A DNA stretch of 64,000 nucleotides from assembly GCA_033980235.1 (NCBI GenBank), contig CM067064.1, positions 7,926,501 through 7,990,500 on the forward strand, given 5' to 3'. Position 1 is the first letter of the stretch; each line of letters begins with the position of its first letter. Made by a program: the position numbers and the translations under genes. Of this stretch, positions 1-64,000 are shown in pieces. Below the pieces are notes generated by a model. It had not been told where the DNA came from. It was given only the letters and a program-made list of their open reading frames with translations, and ran no database searches. The stretch is from Diadema setosum (lineage: Eukaryota > Echinodermata > Echinoidea > Diadematoida > Diadematidae).

Positions 1-1316
1 CGCGAAGTGGTGAGGGTGGGGAGCTACAGGACTGAGACAACCCCTTTTGTTATTTAAATGACTCCATCGGATAAGCTGTCATTCCATTGTTGCGTGCAAA
101 AAGGTATCTGGGCGTGTTTGGTTTTGGTTGTATGCGGTATTCGGGTGAACCTGTCGGAGAAAAAAAAAAGACGTTATATTAGTACTTCTTGGAGTCCTTG
201 GAGCGTTGGTTGTTGATTCGGTAACTGGTCATGAAAGACGGCAGAACTGTATTTTCATCAACGTCTTGACATTTGTAATGTTTTGAAGTATTCTTTTGAA
301 AAAGATAGATAAGGGGCAAAAAAGACATCAGATACTTCGAGGTTTAGCCTGACAAGAAAGAAAAAATCCATTATTAGGTTCAATCGTTCTTCTAATTTTC
401 TTTTATTCTCTTTGAAATCTTCAGAAAACGTGTTACCTCCTGATCACGTGAATTATCTGTTTCATACGTGAAGATATTGTCTGAAATTTTCATCAAACTT
501 CGCGTTATGACTGCGCGATATGCTGAATTGTAATGTTTTCTAATACACTGTTGCTAATAGATAAACTGATTATTAGATAAATCGAGCATTTGAGGAAAAA
601 CAGCAAAATTTACTCAGACTCAGCTGTCAGTTATCATTGTTACCATAACATGAAATGGCATTTAACGTTCAGGTTAAATTGAATAATTGTGATGTATGGT
701 CATCGGCATGGATATGTCTGCTTAAGTTTGACGTTTGATTGTAAACTTTGCACGACACCACATACTAGTAGCTTCCAATGCCCTAGTTGTAATTTGGAAC
801 CTGTCCGATTCTTGTTATTTTCTCTATACCAGTTAATACAATGATACAAATGGTAACAATAGATAAGTTCAGAGACCAGTTGCTCATTCTGATAGTATTT
901 TTTCACTCTCCTCGTTTTAACTTTTTTTTTTTCATTATTATTTTCTTTCGGGTCCTTACAGCATCTTCCGTTGGCCTTCCAGCGAACTGTTGATTACACA
1001 TGAATGTTTGAATGCAACAAACTAGTCACAAATATGTATTGTGCGTTGCCCATGTAATGTCTATCTGCATCTATAGGCATCCCATGCTAGAGCTTAAATT
1101 TTGTGCAAAACATTTCTTTTTGCTTAAAAGATAAACCATAAACTCTAATCGAAATAGAATGACACAGATCATGAGCGAATCAAGCGTTGAATGTTTCGAG
1201 CATATGATTATACTATATTGAATGTTAATCATAAAATCTCTGTGACTTCTCTTTTTCGTTGCTTAGATAATATCATAAAATGATGATGTTTCTTTCTGTC
1301 TTCTTTTGTTTTCTAT
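1..1316. other. 3' flank, nothing recognised
   Basis: AT-rich sequence with only short, overlapping frames; no domain, RNA gene or repeat was identified. Confidence 0.5.
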
Positions 1317-1419
1317 ACCTATTCGACCTTTTCCTTTAGTGTAAATGGTGTTGTTGTTTTGCTAGTATACTTTTTCTCTCTTTTAGGAATGTTCTTTTTT
1401 GATTCTGTATCATATCGTG

Positions 1420-1535
1420 ATGTTTTATATGCTGCAAGCTGATATACGGACTCATTGAAAAACAGCCCTGAGACTGAGAGTGTGTGTGTGTGTGTTTTTT
1501 TTTTTTTTTTACTGTATTGAAATAGATTGAAAAAA
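1420..1535 (+). mobile_element. 5'-truncated 3' end of the same LINE family
   Basis: The stretch ATATACGGACTCATTGAAAA, then ACAGCCCTGAG and TGTATTGAAATA, matches the 3' UTR end of the intact LINE (minus strand near 19,190-19,290). An expanded GT run and T run separate the parts. The 5' limit is unclear and may extend to about 1,317. Confidence 0.7.
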
Positions 1536-1608
1536 AATACTGGCAGTGACAAAATATGACATCGAAAGAATTATTTCAAGTTTATATTTATTTTGTTAAA
1601 TGTCAGTT

Positions 1609-1898
1609 CCTTACTGGAAAGGACACAGTGTCCCACAGTGTGTTCACAGTGTGGTCACATAGTCGACTGTGAAAACGCTCAAATCTAACAGTGTGGAGAT
1701 GATTTCACATTGTGGTTTGGTTTTCACAGAGTGTTCACATGGTAATGTTCTGTGTCACACTGTGAATTGATGATTCACAATGTGTTCACATTGTTAAAAA
1801 GTTCGAATTTAACAGTGTGAAGAGATTTCACGCTGTGTTCACACTGTGTTCACACTGTGCTTCTCACACTGTGGGACAATTTTTTTTTTCCAACAGGG
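1609..1898. mobile_element. CACAGTG-rich MITE, copy A
   Basis: Terminal inverted repeats read CCTTACTGGAAAGG...TGTCCCACAGTGTG at the left and the diverged reverse complement at the right (CACACTGTGGGACAA...CCAACAGGG). The interior is a dense mix of CACAGTG and CACTGTG. It shares most of its length with the copy at 30,973. Confidence 0.75.
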
Positions 1899-3630
1899 TT
1901 ACATTATTTACCACGAGTAGCCGTGTGCATATAAATTTGTATGCTGAATTGGTGTGAAAGTGAAACACAAGTCATTATAAAAGAAGTGGAATGAAAATGA
2001 GGAATATGGAATTAATAGAAGACTGTTGGCGGATTTTTTAACAGGACATTTTAGTTGGCGAATAGCGAATATGAAGTATCAAGAATTACTTCTCATATTA
2101 TATTATGAGTTAATGCCTTGAACGTATTATTGAATGTCCACATTAAACAACTTTTGGGGTATTTATTTATGAATCTAAACTTGAAACTTTGCGGAACAGT
2201 GCAAACAAAATATTTCTGTAACTTAATAACACAATAGCTGCAAAGTAAAGCAGGTCAATCACAATGACTGCAACTTTCCTCATGAAAAGAATAATCAAAC
2301 ATCGCCAAGGTGGAATTTACAATAGGACCCCGTCTGGTAACTGTGTTACAGAGTCCTTTCATAATATCAGTATTTCCCTTTTCAGTCCCTGTATAAACTA
2401 TGATATGCGTCTTCATCCTATTAAAGATTGAACTGGATACAGACCCCTACCATTACCTCACCCACCCACCCCCTCACGTGCCTAAGAATTAGCGGTGACG
2501 GCTTTAAGAGCCCCCTTCACATGATAAGCTATCAGGCTAACTGCCAATATTTCTACAACTTAATGTTTCTTGTCAACAGCTGATCGCAAGGTGTGTGAGA
2601 GCTTATAAAAAAAAAAAAATGGAAGTAGCGAAACGGTTGTCAGTATTCGCCGTCCAAATGCCGACTGGGTTCTGTCATTGCAAAAGCCGATTCTTTTGTT
2701 TTGTTTTGGTAGTTGGGTGTGTAAGAAGGTTAGCAATGAATGACCTTTTCAGAATTAGTTTTCAGATAATCTGATGTGAAATGTAAACTGTGTTTTGTAG
2801 GCCTCCTTGTTTAATTAAGCATAAGTGAGTGTGTGCAAGGCATGCTTGCACGATACATGGGTTCACCATGTTCATATTTTCATAAAGCTTACCATGCACA
2901 AGAAAGCAACAACCTTTTTTTTTTCTTTCACAACATATTTGTTACACACGTGTTTCTAGATCAAGGTAAGTTTGAATAGCTTGCAAACCACCCGCGAACA
3001 ATTGAGCAAATACGCAGACGACAAAGTTCCAGTAGTTATTCTTACAAATAGCCCATAAGTGTTATACATTCCATCCATTAAACTGCGTGGGCATATCCCT
3101 CTTTTGCTAAATTATTCGCCTAAACTGAACCACAAAATATAATATTAGTCATGGTACAATTGCGCTAACAAGTAACCCTCTTAGGCGTGACATCAAAAGG
3201 GGCTGTTCAAGCGGGGAAAATCTGGCAATAGAAATGGGCTTACTTTTCTTTTCCAGATTTGTTGGGTTTTTCCTCCTGCTATGCTGCACTGCGGTTGACT
3301 CACCTTAGATAACCCGTGCATTTTGGGTGTGTTCATACAGACAGTCGCGTCAATGTCCATAATAATGTCATATATGAACTTAACTCATCACTGAATCATC
3401 ATAACTATCACTTGATCATCACATGACACCATCATCAGCATCAAGAGAATAAGTGTTGCAGAAATGGAATCAATAGTGTGAGGGCGTACTAGCAGTCTAC
3501 TTGTATAGTGGTGGCGGTGGGACATATAGCAGTGGCGGTAGTAGTTGCCGTTGAAGGTACTAGTGGTGTTGGTGGTTCTTGAGAAGTATATGGAGTGTTC
3601 TACTTAGTTGCAGTTCATTGCTCTGAAGGG
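1899..3630. other. 3' flank, nothing recognised
   Basis: No credible frame or repeat was seen. A CCACCC-rich stretch lies near 2,460-2,475. Confidence 0.5.
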
Positions 3631-4256
<626 letters not shown>

Positions 4257-4437
4257 CACTCATTGTACCAACGATAGTGCAAGTATGCGAAGTATTAATG
4301 ACAGGGTTTCTGATTACATCTCATTAACTAGTACATTATACTATTCATAACATAATGCACTCATATGCATTATTTCAACGCTTATTATCAAGTGCATAAT
4401 CAAGATCAGAAATACTGATGATTACTTGTAGTCTCAG

Positions 4438-4744
4438 CAGCAGCAGCAGCAGCAGCAATAACGACGACAACAACAACAAAATCAATAGCAACAACAGCAA
4501 AATCAGTCATCAGCAGTTGCCTAAGTAAAAGCAGCATAGTGATGACACTGTTGGCATGGTTTGTGATAAAGTCAGGACGGGTTCATGAACGACATGGGGG
4601 GTCAATGGTGCATCATATGCAGCGGATTGTGACTCAAAACCTGTTGTAGTCCTTAGTTATAGATCAAACCCTTGGAAAGGGATGGTTTCAGAGGTCTTCT
4701 CTTGAATCATTTTAGGAACACCAACTGAAATATCTATAGTCAAG

Positions 4745-4779
<35 letters not shown>

Positions 4780-4780
4780 A
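4438..4780. repeat. Trinucleotide tracts (CAG)n and (TTG)n
   Basis: (CAG)n with CAA interruptions lies at 4,438-4,457 and onward, and a pure (TTG)n run lies at 4,744-4,779. Both are in non-coding 3' flank. Confidence 0.85.
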
Positions 4781-5109
4781 GTAATGGCGGAGTTGATTAG
4801 CCATTTCTCTGACAGGGAATTTTGTCAGTGCATACATCTATATGGATAAGACCTAGCTATGGGATAATCTGGCCAATCGGCACTAAAAGGACAGTATGGG
4901 TGTAGATGACATCTATATTAGATAGGTATACGAGAGAACAAGAAGCAGTTCCCATCGGGCTGCAACCACAGTTCAGCTTTTACATTCATTGGCCCTACAT
5001 TTTGCATTACATATATCTTTACACTTCTAAAAACCCATTCTGTTCAAATGTGTATGTATACATACACATTTCCTCGCATCTATCTGTCCGTCTGTCTGTC
5101 TCTGTCTCT

Positions 5110-5135
5110 ATTTCTCTCTCTCTCTCTCTCTCTCT

Positions 5136-5180
<45 letters not shown>
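5110..5180. repeat. (TC)n followed by (TA)n
   Basis: A TC run at about 5,112-5,137 passes directly into a TA run to 5,180. Confidence 0.9.
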
Positions 5181-5187
<7 letters not shown>

Positions 5188-6292
5188 CGTCCAACTAAAC
5201 CTTATTTCATCAGTATAGTACGAATGTATTTTGCCTTTTATACAAAGGCATTGGCAAACTTAAAAACTGTTTACGATATTTCTCGAAACATAAATTTACT
5301 CTGCTGAAATTGGTGATAAAGAAAAATAGGACGAAATTACAAGCAAAGGTGCTGTTTTTATATAGTACTCAAAAGAGTACTTTAGCTGCTGCTACCCAAA
5401 GAACTAACTCTGGGCTTTACTGGCCATCAATTCAATTAGCAATTCTACTGATTATAACCGTAATTTCTAATATCTCCTCTCAGATACCGCTGGCAAGCTT
5501 TACACTCCTGGTGAAAGCTTATGGAAAATTGTTGGATAAAGCAGTGTAGTATAGATACCCATTTGAAATTACACATGTAACAAGGAGTCACGCATGATAG
5601 ATACTATGCGTGAAAAAAGGAGTGGTCTTGTTTGGTGGTTCATTGCGCGAGTGATCGTGCTATGAATGGGGTGCACAGTGACGAGATCGTGATAAAAAAG
5701 AGAAAAAAATGCGTACAGACAAAAGCGCAAAATAATAACCGCTATTTCCTGCCCATTGTTGAGCAAAATGATAAGCAAACAATGCAGCTCCGTTTGGACA
5801 ACGAAAAAAAAAAGAAGCCTCAAATCGAGCAGAATGACAACAAAGACAAAGAAATTTCATGGGCAAAATAAAAAAAAGCAACCTTTATCTAACAAAGGTC
5901 ACCTGCATTACAAAAAACCAACCCTGATTTTAGAAATCTAATGACTTTCAGAATCTGTATGTGCGTCGTATGGCAAGAAACTTAAAAATGTGTAAACAGC
6001 TATAAGGAATCGGACCGTAGGAATCGGAAGCCACTGCATGGAATCCTAACTTTTCTTAATGATAACAAAGAAATCAAAATTCACTATTCTGCTAAGATTC
6101 TTTGAAAGGATTGATCAGCAATAGAAGAGATTTTATCCAAATTGTAACTGACAAAACAAAAATGATATTATAAAAGAAGACTGAATTAAAGCATAAGTCT
6201 TCATACGCACACGAAATATCTTGCAATTGTTATTAAGACTTTAACGCTATAGACAATGTGAATATCATGGCTACATTGTACGTCTCAATAAA

Positions 6293-6293
<1 letters not shown>

Positions 6294-6328
<35 letters not shown>
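6294..6328. repeat. (GT)n microsatellite
   Basis: An uninterrupted GT run of about 17 units precedes a T run in the 3' flank. Confidence 0.9.
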
Positions 6329-6330
<2 letters not shown>

Positions 6331-6632
6331 AATTTTTTTTTTTTCTGATTGCCTTTCTTTCTATTTTGATTTAGTCCAGTGGTAAATGTATGGTACAATA
6401 CATTAGCGACTGTAAAGTTTATTTCAGCTGGATATCATAATTATACCGTAGTTGATGAAAGGCAAGATTTTGATTTTTTTTTTTCATAGGCCGAAGTCAT
6501 TGGAGCAGAAAAAGAGGGAAAATGATTTCAAATTCATGATACGATATCTTACGCATTTCATATCCAATTGGGCCCCATGGAAGACCCAGCTAGTGGCAGC
6601 TGTCCAGCCATCTTCTCAGATGGAAAAAAATG

Positions 6633-6796
6633 AAACAAACAAACGAACAAACGAACAAACAAACAAACAAACAAACAAACACCAAACATACAAACAAACG
6701 CAAATATTTTCAGAATTTGTGATTTGGCGACCAATTCACATCAGGAGAATTAGAGACACTTGATTCATTCTTTAGAAGCCCATTAACGTATACATA

Positions 6797-6841
<45 letters not shown>
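6633..6841. repeat. (AAAC)n and (TA)n tracts
   Basis: An AAAC-type tetranucleotide run lies at about 6,633-6,700, and a TA run at 6,800-6,841. Confidence 0.85.
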
Positions 6842-6844
<3 letters not shown>

Positions 6845-7610
6845 TACATAATAACTGATTATAAAAGAGAAATAGCCGAATCCACTGCGCTGAACGATAT
6901 GTTAATCGGTATTGATATTTCCACGGGTATATTTCTTCATGGTTAGACAAGATGCTTGCCAGGGGTAGCAAGGGATGTTAGAATATAGGGTTGTACAATC
7001 AGTTTCTCAATAGAATGTAAACATTAGTCATGCCAATTTTGCCTTGCGTGTTGATTGAAAGTTGGAAAAATAAACATAACTCTTTCGTTATATGCCCGAG
7101 ACACATACTTTTCAAAAAATAATGAAAAAAAAAACAAGACGGGGGGCATTATTGTTTACAAAGTATTTACTCTGATATCCCGTTATAGGGCAAATGGTTG
7201 GCCTGAAAATGGTCTAAAACAAATTACATGGTGAAATCTCTCACTGTAATAAAATTTATTTTCGATTATAACGGAGCATGGTTTATTTTTTATTCAACAC
7301 GAATCGTTGACACGATTGGTCTTCATACAATATTTCAAGTTCAACTCTCTGTAAAAAATGCCATATATAATAAGATGGCACCGTTGGTTTTAAGGGAAAC
7401 GTGATCATCATTGTAATAGAATTATTCATGCCTTCCTGATGGCTGCAGGGTGGGCCTAAACGGCTATACAATAGCAAATGTGCACGTGGCAATGCGTTAT
7501 CGGTGCAACATCTATACTATAATTGCGTCAAACTTTGATGCCCATGATAATCAGAGAGCAAACACACTCGAGACGTCTAGTGGTAGAGCCGTTCTCGAGA
7601 TTTCTTACAG

Positions 7611-7702
7611 TTAACCCCCTGTGTGCCACATTAATTGTCTGTCCATAGGTTTGTGTGTGAAATTTGTACACACATTTGACTCATCGGCACAGAATAGGTT
7701 AA
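7611..7702. mobile_element. TTAA-bounded short MITE, copy A
   Basis: It starts TTAACCCCCTGTGTGCCA and ends GGCACAGAATAGGTTAA, giving inverted ends and TTAA at both borders. The length is 92 bp. TTAA duplication is typical of piggyBac-type transposition. Confidence 0.65.
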
Positions 7703-8272
7703 TAGTGATCATTTATCTGATGGACAACCCAACTAAACTAAAACTAAAAACCAAATAAATATAGAAAACACAGAAGATGTGGCGGAAGAATTGAATTGAC
7801 TCAGAGTTCTCTTTCAAACAATTTGTTTACTCTTCTTGAATGGGTACAAAAAATTTGATTACAAATTTGAAGAAAAAACAACAACAACAACATCAATGAG
7901 CACATTGCACAGACTTATAATTAGCCTGCTTGTATCCATTATCGCAGATGTTATGATGTTAAAGGGATATTTTAAACAAAAAAGGTAAATGTCTGCAGCA
8001 AATGATGGTAAGCTCCATTTCTCACTCATTGAAGAACGAAACGTCTGAATAAAGGGCACGCAATTCAGGGTATCCTCCATAACATTGTCAAAATAGTAAT
8101 TAAGGAAAAACTTTAAGTATTGGTCCTGATGAGATAACAATGGAAAGCGCCAAGCATCGCAGAAACTCGGTAACACTTCCCCAAGACAACACATGCATGT
8201 AGCATTTACATTCTAAAACGAGATTTGCATGATAAGTACTCACTCGAATAGAGAGTGGCCTTTAATCACATC

Positions 8273-8662
8273 TTAAGGGGATCGTATAGTTTTGGTAGAG
8301 ATCTAACTTCAGGTTTCCAACATTTCTTGATGATATAATGAGAAACCTCTCATGAAATATGAAAGAGCATGTAATTCCATGAGGAATTCAACGTTTATTT
8401 GATGAAAATTGGTTTTGAAATGGCTGAGATATCCAAAACAGCGCGATCCTGATAAAAGGTGGGACCCACCTTTTATTACGATCGCTTCGTTTTACTTTGT
8501 TTTTGGATGTTTCAGCCATTCCGAAACCGTTTTTCATCATATAAAAGTTGAATTCCTCTAAGAATGGTATGGCCTGTACTATTTCATTAGTGTTGTCTTG
8601 GTATCTCGCAAAAACTTAAAAGCCTAATCCTCATCCCCAACAATACTATACTATCTCTTTAA
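8273..8662. mobile_element. TTAA-bounded foldback MITE, copy A
   Basis: The two 190-bp arms are imperfect reverse complements. The left begins TTAAGGGGATCGTATAGT and the right ends ACTATACTATCTCTTTAA. The centre is the palindrome AAAAGGTGGGACCCACCTTTT at about 8,454-8,474. Confidence 0.75.
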
Positions 8663-10780
8663 CATTCAGGTTCACCATCAAACCATTTTGCATGACATTC
8701 ATTTTCAAGATATCTTTAGAGGAGAAAGTCAAAGCAATGAAATGCGATAGTCTGCAAAGAACGTAAATGCTGAGTACTATATAATAATTACTAACATTTA
8801 TGCGTACTTATCTGTTTGTTGCCATAGCAACAGATTATTTGACATGAAAAAATAGCGAAGTTCAAAGTCAGGAAAAAGTCCGATGTGATACGGTTGTTCG
8901 CGAAAGTACCCTGTTAACCTGTTGCCACCATGTTTAACATATTAAACCTTAGATTTCAGATCAGTAATACCTACAACTTATTCAATATTGAGTAAATACG
9001 TATTGATGTCAATTCCACGAAACAGTAAAATAAAATATATCAGTATGAGCTGCATAAACTTAAAATGAAATCATATTTTGAAAGACATAAAATACATCTT
9101 GTGAAATCAACCGCTCATTACTCAGCATACATAATTATATCAGAATGCAAAACTCGCAACAATCACAAGTTAGTTACGAATGTCGATTTCATCAAGTATG
9201 TATTGGTTTATATTCCAGAGTGCCAAGAAAAAAAAAAGTATAATCATACCAGCGTAATCCTGAGTAATGATGAGTAATGGCTACTTCATGAAAGACATGG
9301 TATTTATTGTAATTTTATATTCTACAATGTCATATAATAACATTTAAATTGTGTATTTGACGTGACTACTTTTAAGTGGGTTTTAAAACAGATATGTACA
9401 CTCTTCTGACGCCCTTCCGAATGCCTGGTAGTCAGTATTCTGCATTTTCAGGTTTAGGCAGGTATCAGACTTGATTAGCATTCATCCTATTTTCTGGTAC
9501 CTTTTATCCTGCATTCATGCATGTGCCTTTCATTATGTATTACGCCATATAAACACGTGAATATAGATAACAGCTTCAACTTCAACTTCAGCTTCAACGA
9601 AACAACAGCAACAACAGAAATAATACTTACTTTAGAAAAAAAAATAATCAATGGTTTTATTTTCGATACATCGTCATATGTCATTATTGTAAGGTCACAT
9701 CAAATCTTTGCATATTCGCAGAATATTTTGGGTTTCCAAAGCCCACAATCACCCTCAGAACGGAAAGTATTGTTCTATTTTCCCCCGTTTTTTTTTGTTT
9801 TTTTTGTTCAAGTCCAATGATGTCACGAAGTATTTGATAATTTCTGTTAAAAAAACCAAGAAGTACTAGTATTTTTTTAAAACTAAACCTAACGGGAATG
9901 TTGAAGTTTTAACGCTTTGTTGTTGCAAGAAAAATTTCATGATCTTAGATCAGACCATGGGTGAAAATGGTAATCCTACAAATATTCGTATATAAGCTGA
10001 AATAGAAAAATAAATGGAAGCTGGGTTGCAAAATAAAACATTGGTGGTTGTAGCATGCTTTTGATAGAAACACGTTATGTCATATCCCAGCCAGCGAAAA
10101 AGAAAGGGATAAGCTTATAGAAATAATACTATATCCATGTATATTACATATACAAAGTCATGTAGGCCTGCTGTCAAAAAGTGGGTTTGGCAGACAATAA
10201 AAAAATATCTCCCGTTGTTGGCATAGTTTCATTGAAATACTGCAGCATGCCATGATAGCTCTGATAAAGTCCATTGTTATTTAAGCCCAATCATTGAAAA
10301 AAATGGTTTATCTTAAACATACTCAAATGCTTACACTTTCCGGAGTCAATGCAAAATGTACACACATACATAAGCAAACATGTTTATATTTGAAAAAGCA
10401 CCCAAGAAAATCACATCTTTACCGCAAAGTATTCTATATACTGATACAAAAGTGGCACCTTTGCTTACAGTACACATGACAAGACTGATATTACATAGAA
10501 AAGTGCCTTTGGTAGTTGTGCGGTAGAATATCAACGAATATGACATAAACAGACACATACGGTTTGCAAATACAACGTAGGGCCTACTCAGGAGTTGAGT
10601 ATAATGTGTTATGTGGGATGTATGTCCTGAGCAGTTTTGAATTAAGTATGTGATAATCTATTCATATATTTGTGTTGCATTATGCGTGTGAGGAAATAGT
10701 TCATGTTACGCGTGATTACGACTTTAATATTCATTTGTAGATTGTTATATGACTTCACTCATCACGAAATCGCATAGCCC
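8663..10780. other. 3' flank apart from the 9.45-kb LINE tail
   Basis: Outside 9,451-9,598 no feature was recognised. The host transcript's 3' UTR probably ends within the last few hundred bases before the stop codon. Confidence 0.5.
9451..9598 (+). mobile_element. 3'-end fragment of the second LINE family
   Basis: GACTTGATTAGCATTCATCC and CATTCATGCATGTG match the 3' UTR at 54,460-54,560 in order and orientation, ending in a (CTTCAA)n-type tail at about 9,571-9,598. It is a typical dead-on-arrival, 5'-truncated insertion. Confidence 0.75.
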
Positions 10781-10786
10781 TCCAGT

Positions 10787-10792
10787 TTTATT
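10787..10792 (-). promoter_or_regulatory. Candidate polyadenylation signal AATAAA
   Basis: A canonical AATAAA on the minus strand lies about 195 nt downstream of the stop codon. It is the nearest clear hexamer found by eye; AT-rich sequence produces such hexamers by chance, so the 3' end remains unproven. Confidence 0.4.
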
Positions 10793-10984
10793 TAACATGC
10801 CGATGAACTGATAAGTAAATCACGATGGATTTTTCCATTTTCCACTATGCACGTATGTAGATTTATGCTTTTGTAGATGTGTATAGGAAGTTCAAGTTAT
10901 CACAGGCTGTGCATGTTTAGTTGTACATGAAGGTTTACTAGTACTTATTTCAGTTCGTTATTCCGTATAAGCGCGGTCCTGACA

Positions 10985-63059
<52,075 letters not shown>

Positions 63060-63229
63060 CTGTAAGACAATCGTCAGAGAAAACCTGTCATTCCGGAATC
63101 GCATTTTTTTTTTCTTATTATAATTCATTAACACCAAGGGCTTACAGTGTAATTCCACAGTATGTCATGCTGAACGTTAAGTGAAAAAAAAATGGCGCAT
63201 TCATTTCAAGCTTAATCGCTTGCGATGGC

Positions 63230-63471
63230 GGTCTCCTGCATTCAATTATCTCTGTTATTTACTGAAAAAATACTGTATATTTTATTTTATGTTTTTTTTT
63301 TTAGCGTATGTCTGCTCAATGCAATCACTTATGTGTATCTATTTGTGTACTGTTATCGATTTATTTTTACCGCACTTGCTATTCTTTGTCGTTGTGCTTT
63401 TGAAATTTGTATTCAATTTGTATCTGATTGAATGCGGAAATAAATCAAATCAAATCAAATCAAATCAAACA
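63230..63471 (+). mobile_element. Possible LINE 3' UTR with (AAATC)n tail
   Basis: T-rich sequence ends in GCGGAAATAAATC followed by about five AAATC units, the form of CR1-like 3' ends. No coding part remains, so the assignment rests on the tail only. Confidence 0.4.
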
Positions 63472-64000
63472 GAACTGTGGGGATATTCACAAAATATCGA
63501 CTTTGAGTAGGCTAATGCACGAAGTTAAGAAATAGCTAAGGTCATGATGTTAACGCCCAATTTTCCAACTGATTGTACACAGAGGCAGGTTAAATTATTT
63601 GGTTGAAAATTCAGCATTTGTTTACCTATTAAAAGTTACCATTGTCAGGTCAAATAACTCGACTTTAGTCATTTGACGCAAAGGAAGGGTACTGATATAC
63701 ATTAAAAAAACAACAAATGCCGTTGAGGATTGGAATGGGATTGTTGGTACATATTATGTGTAATATCTTTCATTTTCCAACACTTCCCCTGTATTTTCGA
63801 TGGGAGCCGTAATGAATAGTTCATGTCGCAGTCAAATTATTACACCTCCGTCAATACTGCTAAAAAAAAAAGTAAATTTGGGTGCAGAATGTTACTAAGA
63901 ATGTTATTATGAAAATGTGATTATTTGTTCTCTTTTGATTGCCTTTAAAGTTCATGTGCTCAGTCATGAATGACATTAAATATTAACATTTTTGTCAACG

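Noticed and set aside
1609..1898. True V(D)J-type recombination signals
   Set aside because: Heptamer-like CACAGTG is abundant but no spaced nonamer was found and the element ends do not start with the heptamer.
7859..8194. 111-residue minus-strand frame
   Set aside because: No domain, no paralogue in the window, and a composition typical of chance frames in AT-rich DNA.

Overview
The window looks like AT-rich nuclear DNA of a marine deuterostome invertebrate, most likely an echinoderm (echinoid-like). The support is a giant gene of single-domain EGF exons, dense microsatellites, tRNA-derived SINEs, many short inverted-repeat (MITE-like) elements and CR1/jockey-type LINEs. The organism call is inference; no marker gene identifies a species. 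No prokaryotic gene, rRNA, true tRNA or CRISPR array was recognised.

One protein-coding gene dominates. It lies on the minus strand from about 63,059 down to a stop codon at 10,985-10,987, and its 5' exons lie beyond the right edge. I can trace 47 exons. In transcript order they encode the C-terminal half of a CUB domain, a truncated EGF module, 33 consecutive EGF modules, a complete CUB domain, 10 more divergent EGF modules, then a juxtamembrane linker, one transmembrane helix and a 6-residue cytoplasmic tail. Apart from the first exon, which starts in phase 0, all junctions are phase 1. The exon lengths sum to 5,730 nt (1,909 residues plus stop), so the frame stays open throughout. Many modules carry calcium-binding, O-glucose and O-fucose consensus motifs as in Notch, but there are no Notch LNR or ankyrin domains. 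No gene symbol is justified.

Introns and the 3' flank are filled with mobile DNA. A two-ORF LINE with open frames (ORF2 begins with a PHD-like finger, then endonuclease and reverse transcriptase) lies in sense orientation in the 18,373-24,309 intron. Two other loci carry only its 3' end. A second, decayed LINE lies at 53.2-54.6 kb, with its 3' tail repeated at 9.45 kb. Two SINEs with different tRNA-like heads share body sequence. Several MITE-like families occur in two or three copies: TTAA-bounded short elements, a CACAGTG-rich element, and an element with internal 158-bp repeats carrying AGGTCA direct repeats. There are also long foldbacks at 29.8, 48.5 and 62.5 kb.

Layout: 1-10,780 is 3' flank with repeats only; 10,780-63,060 is the gene with its introns; 63,060-64,000 is an intron running off the window with a LINE-like 3' tail.
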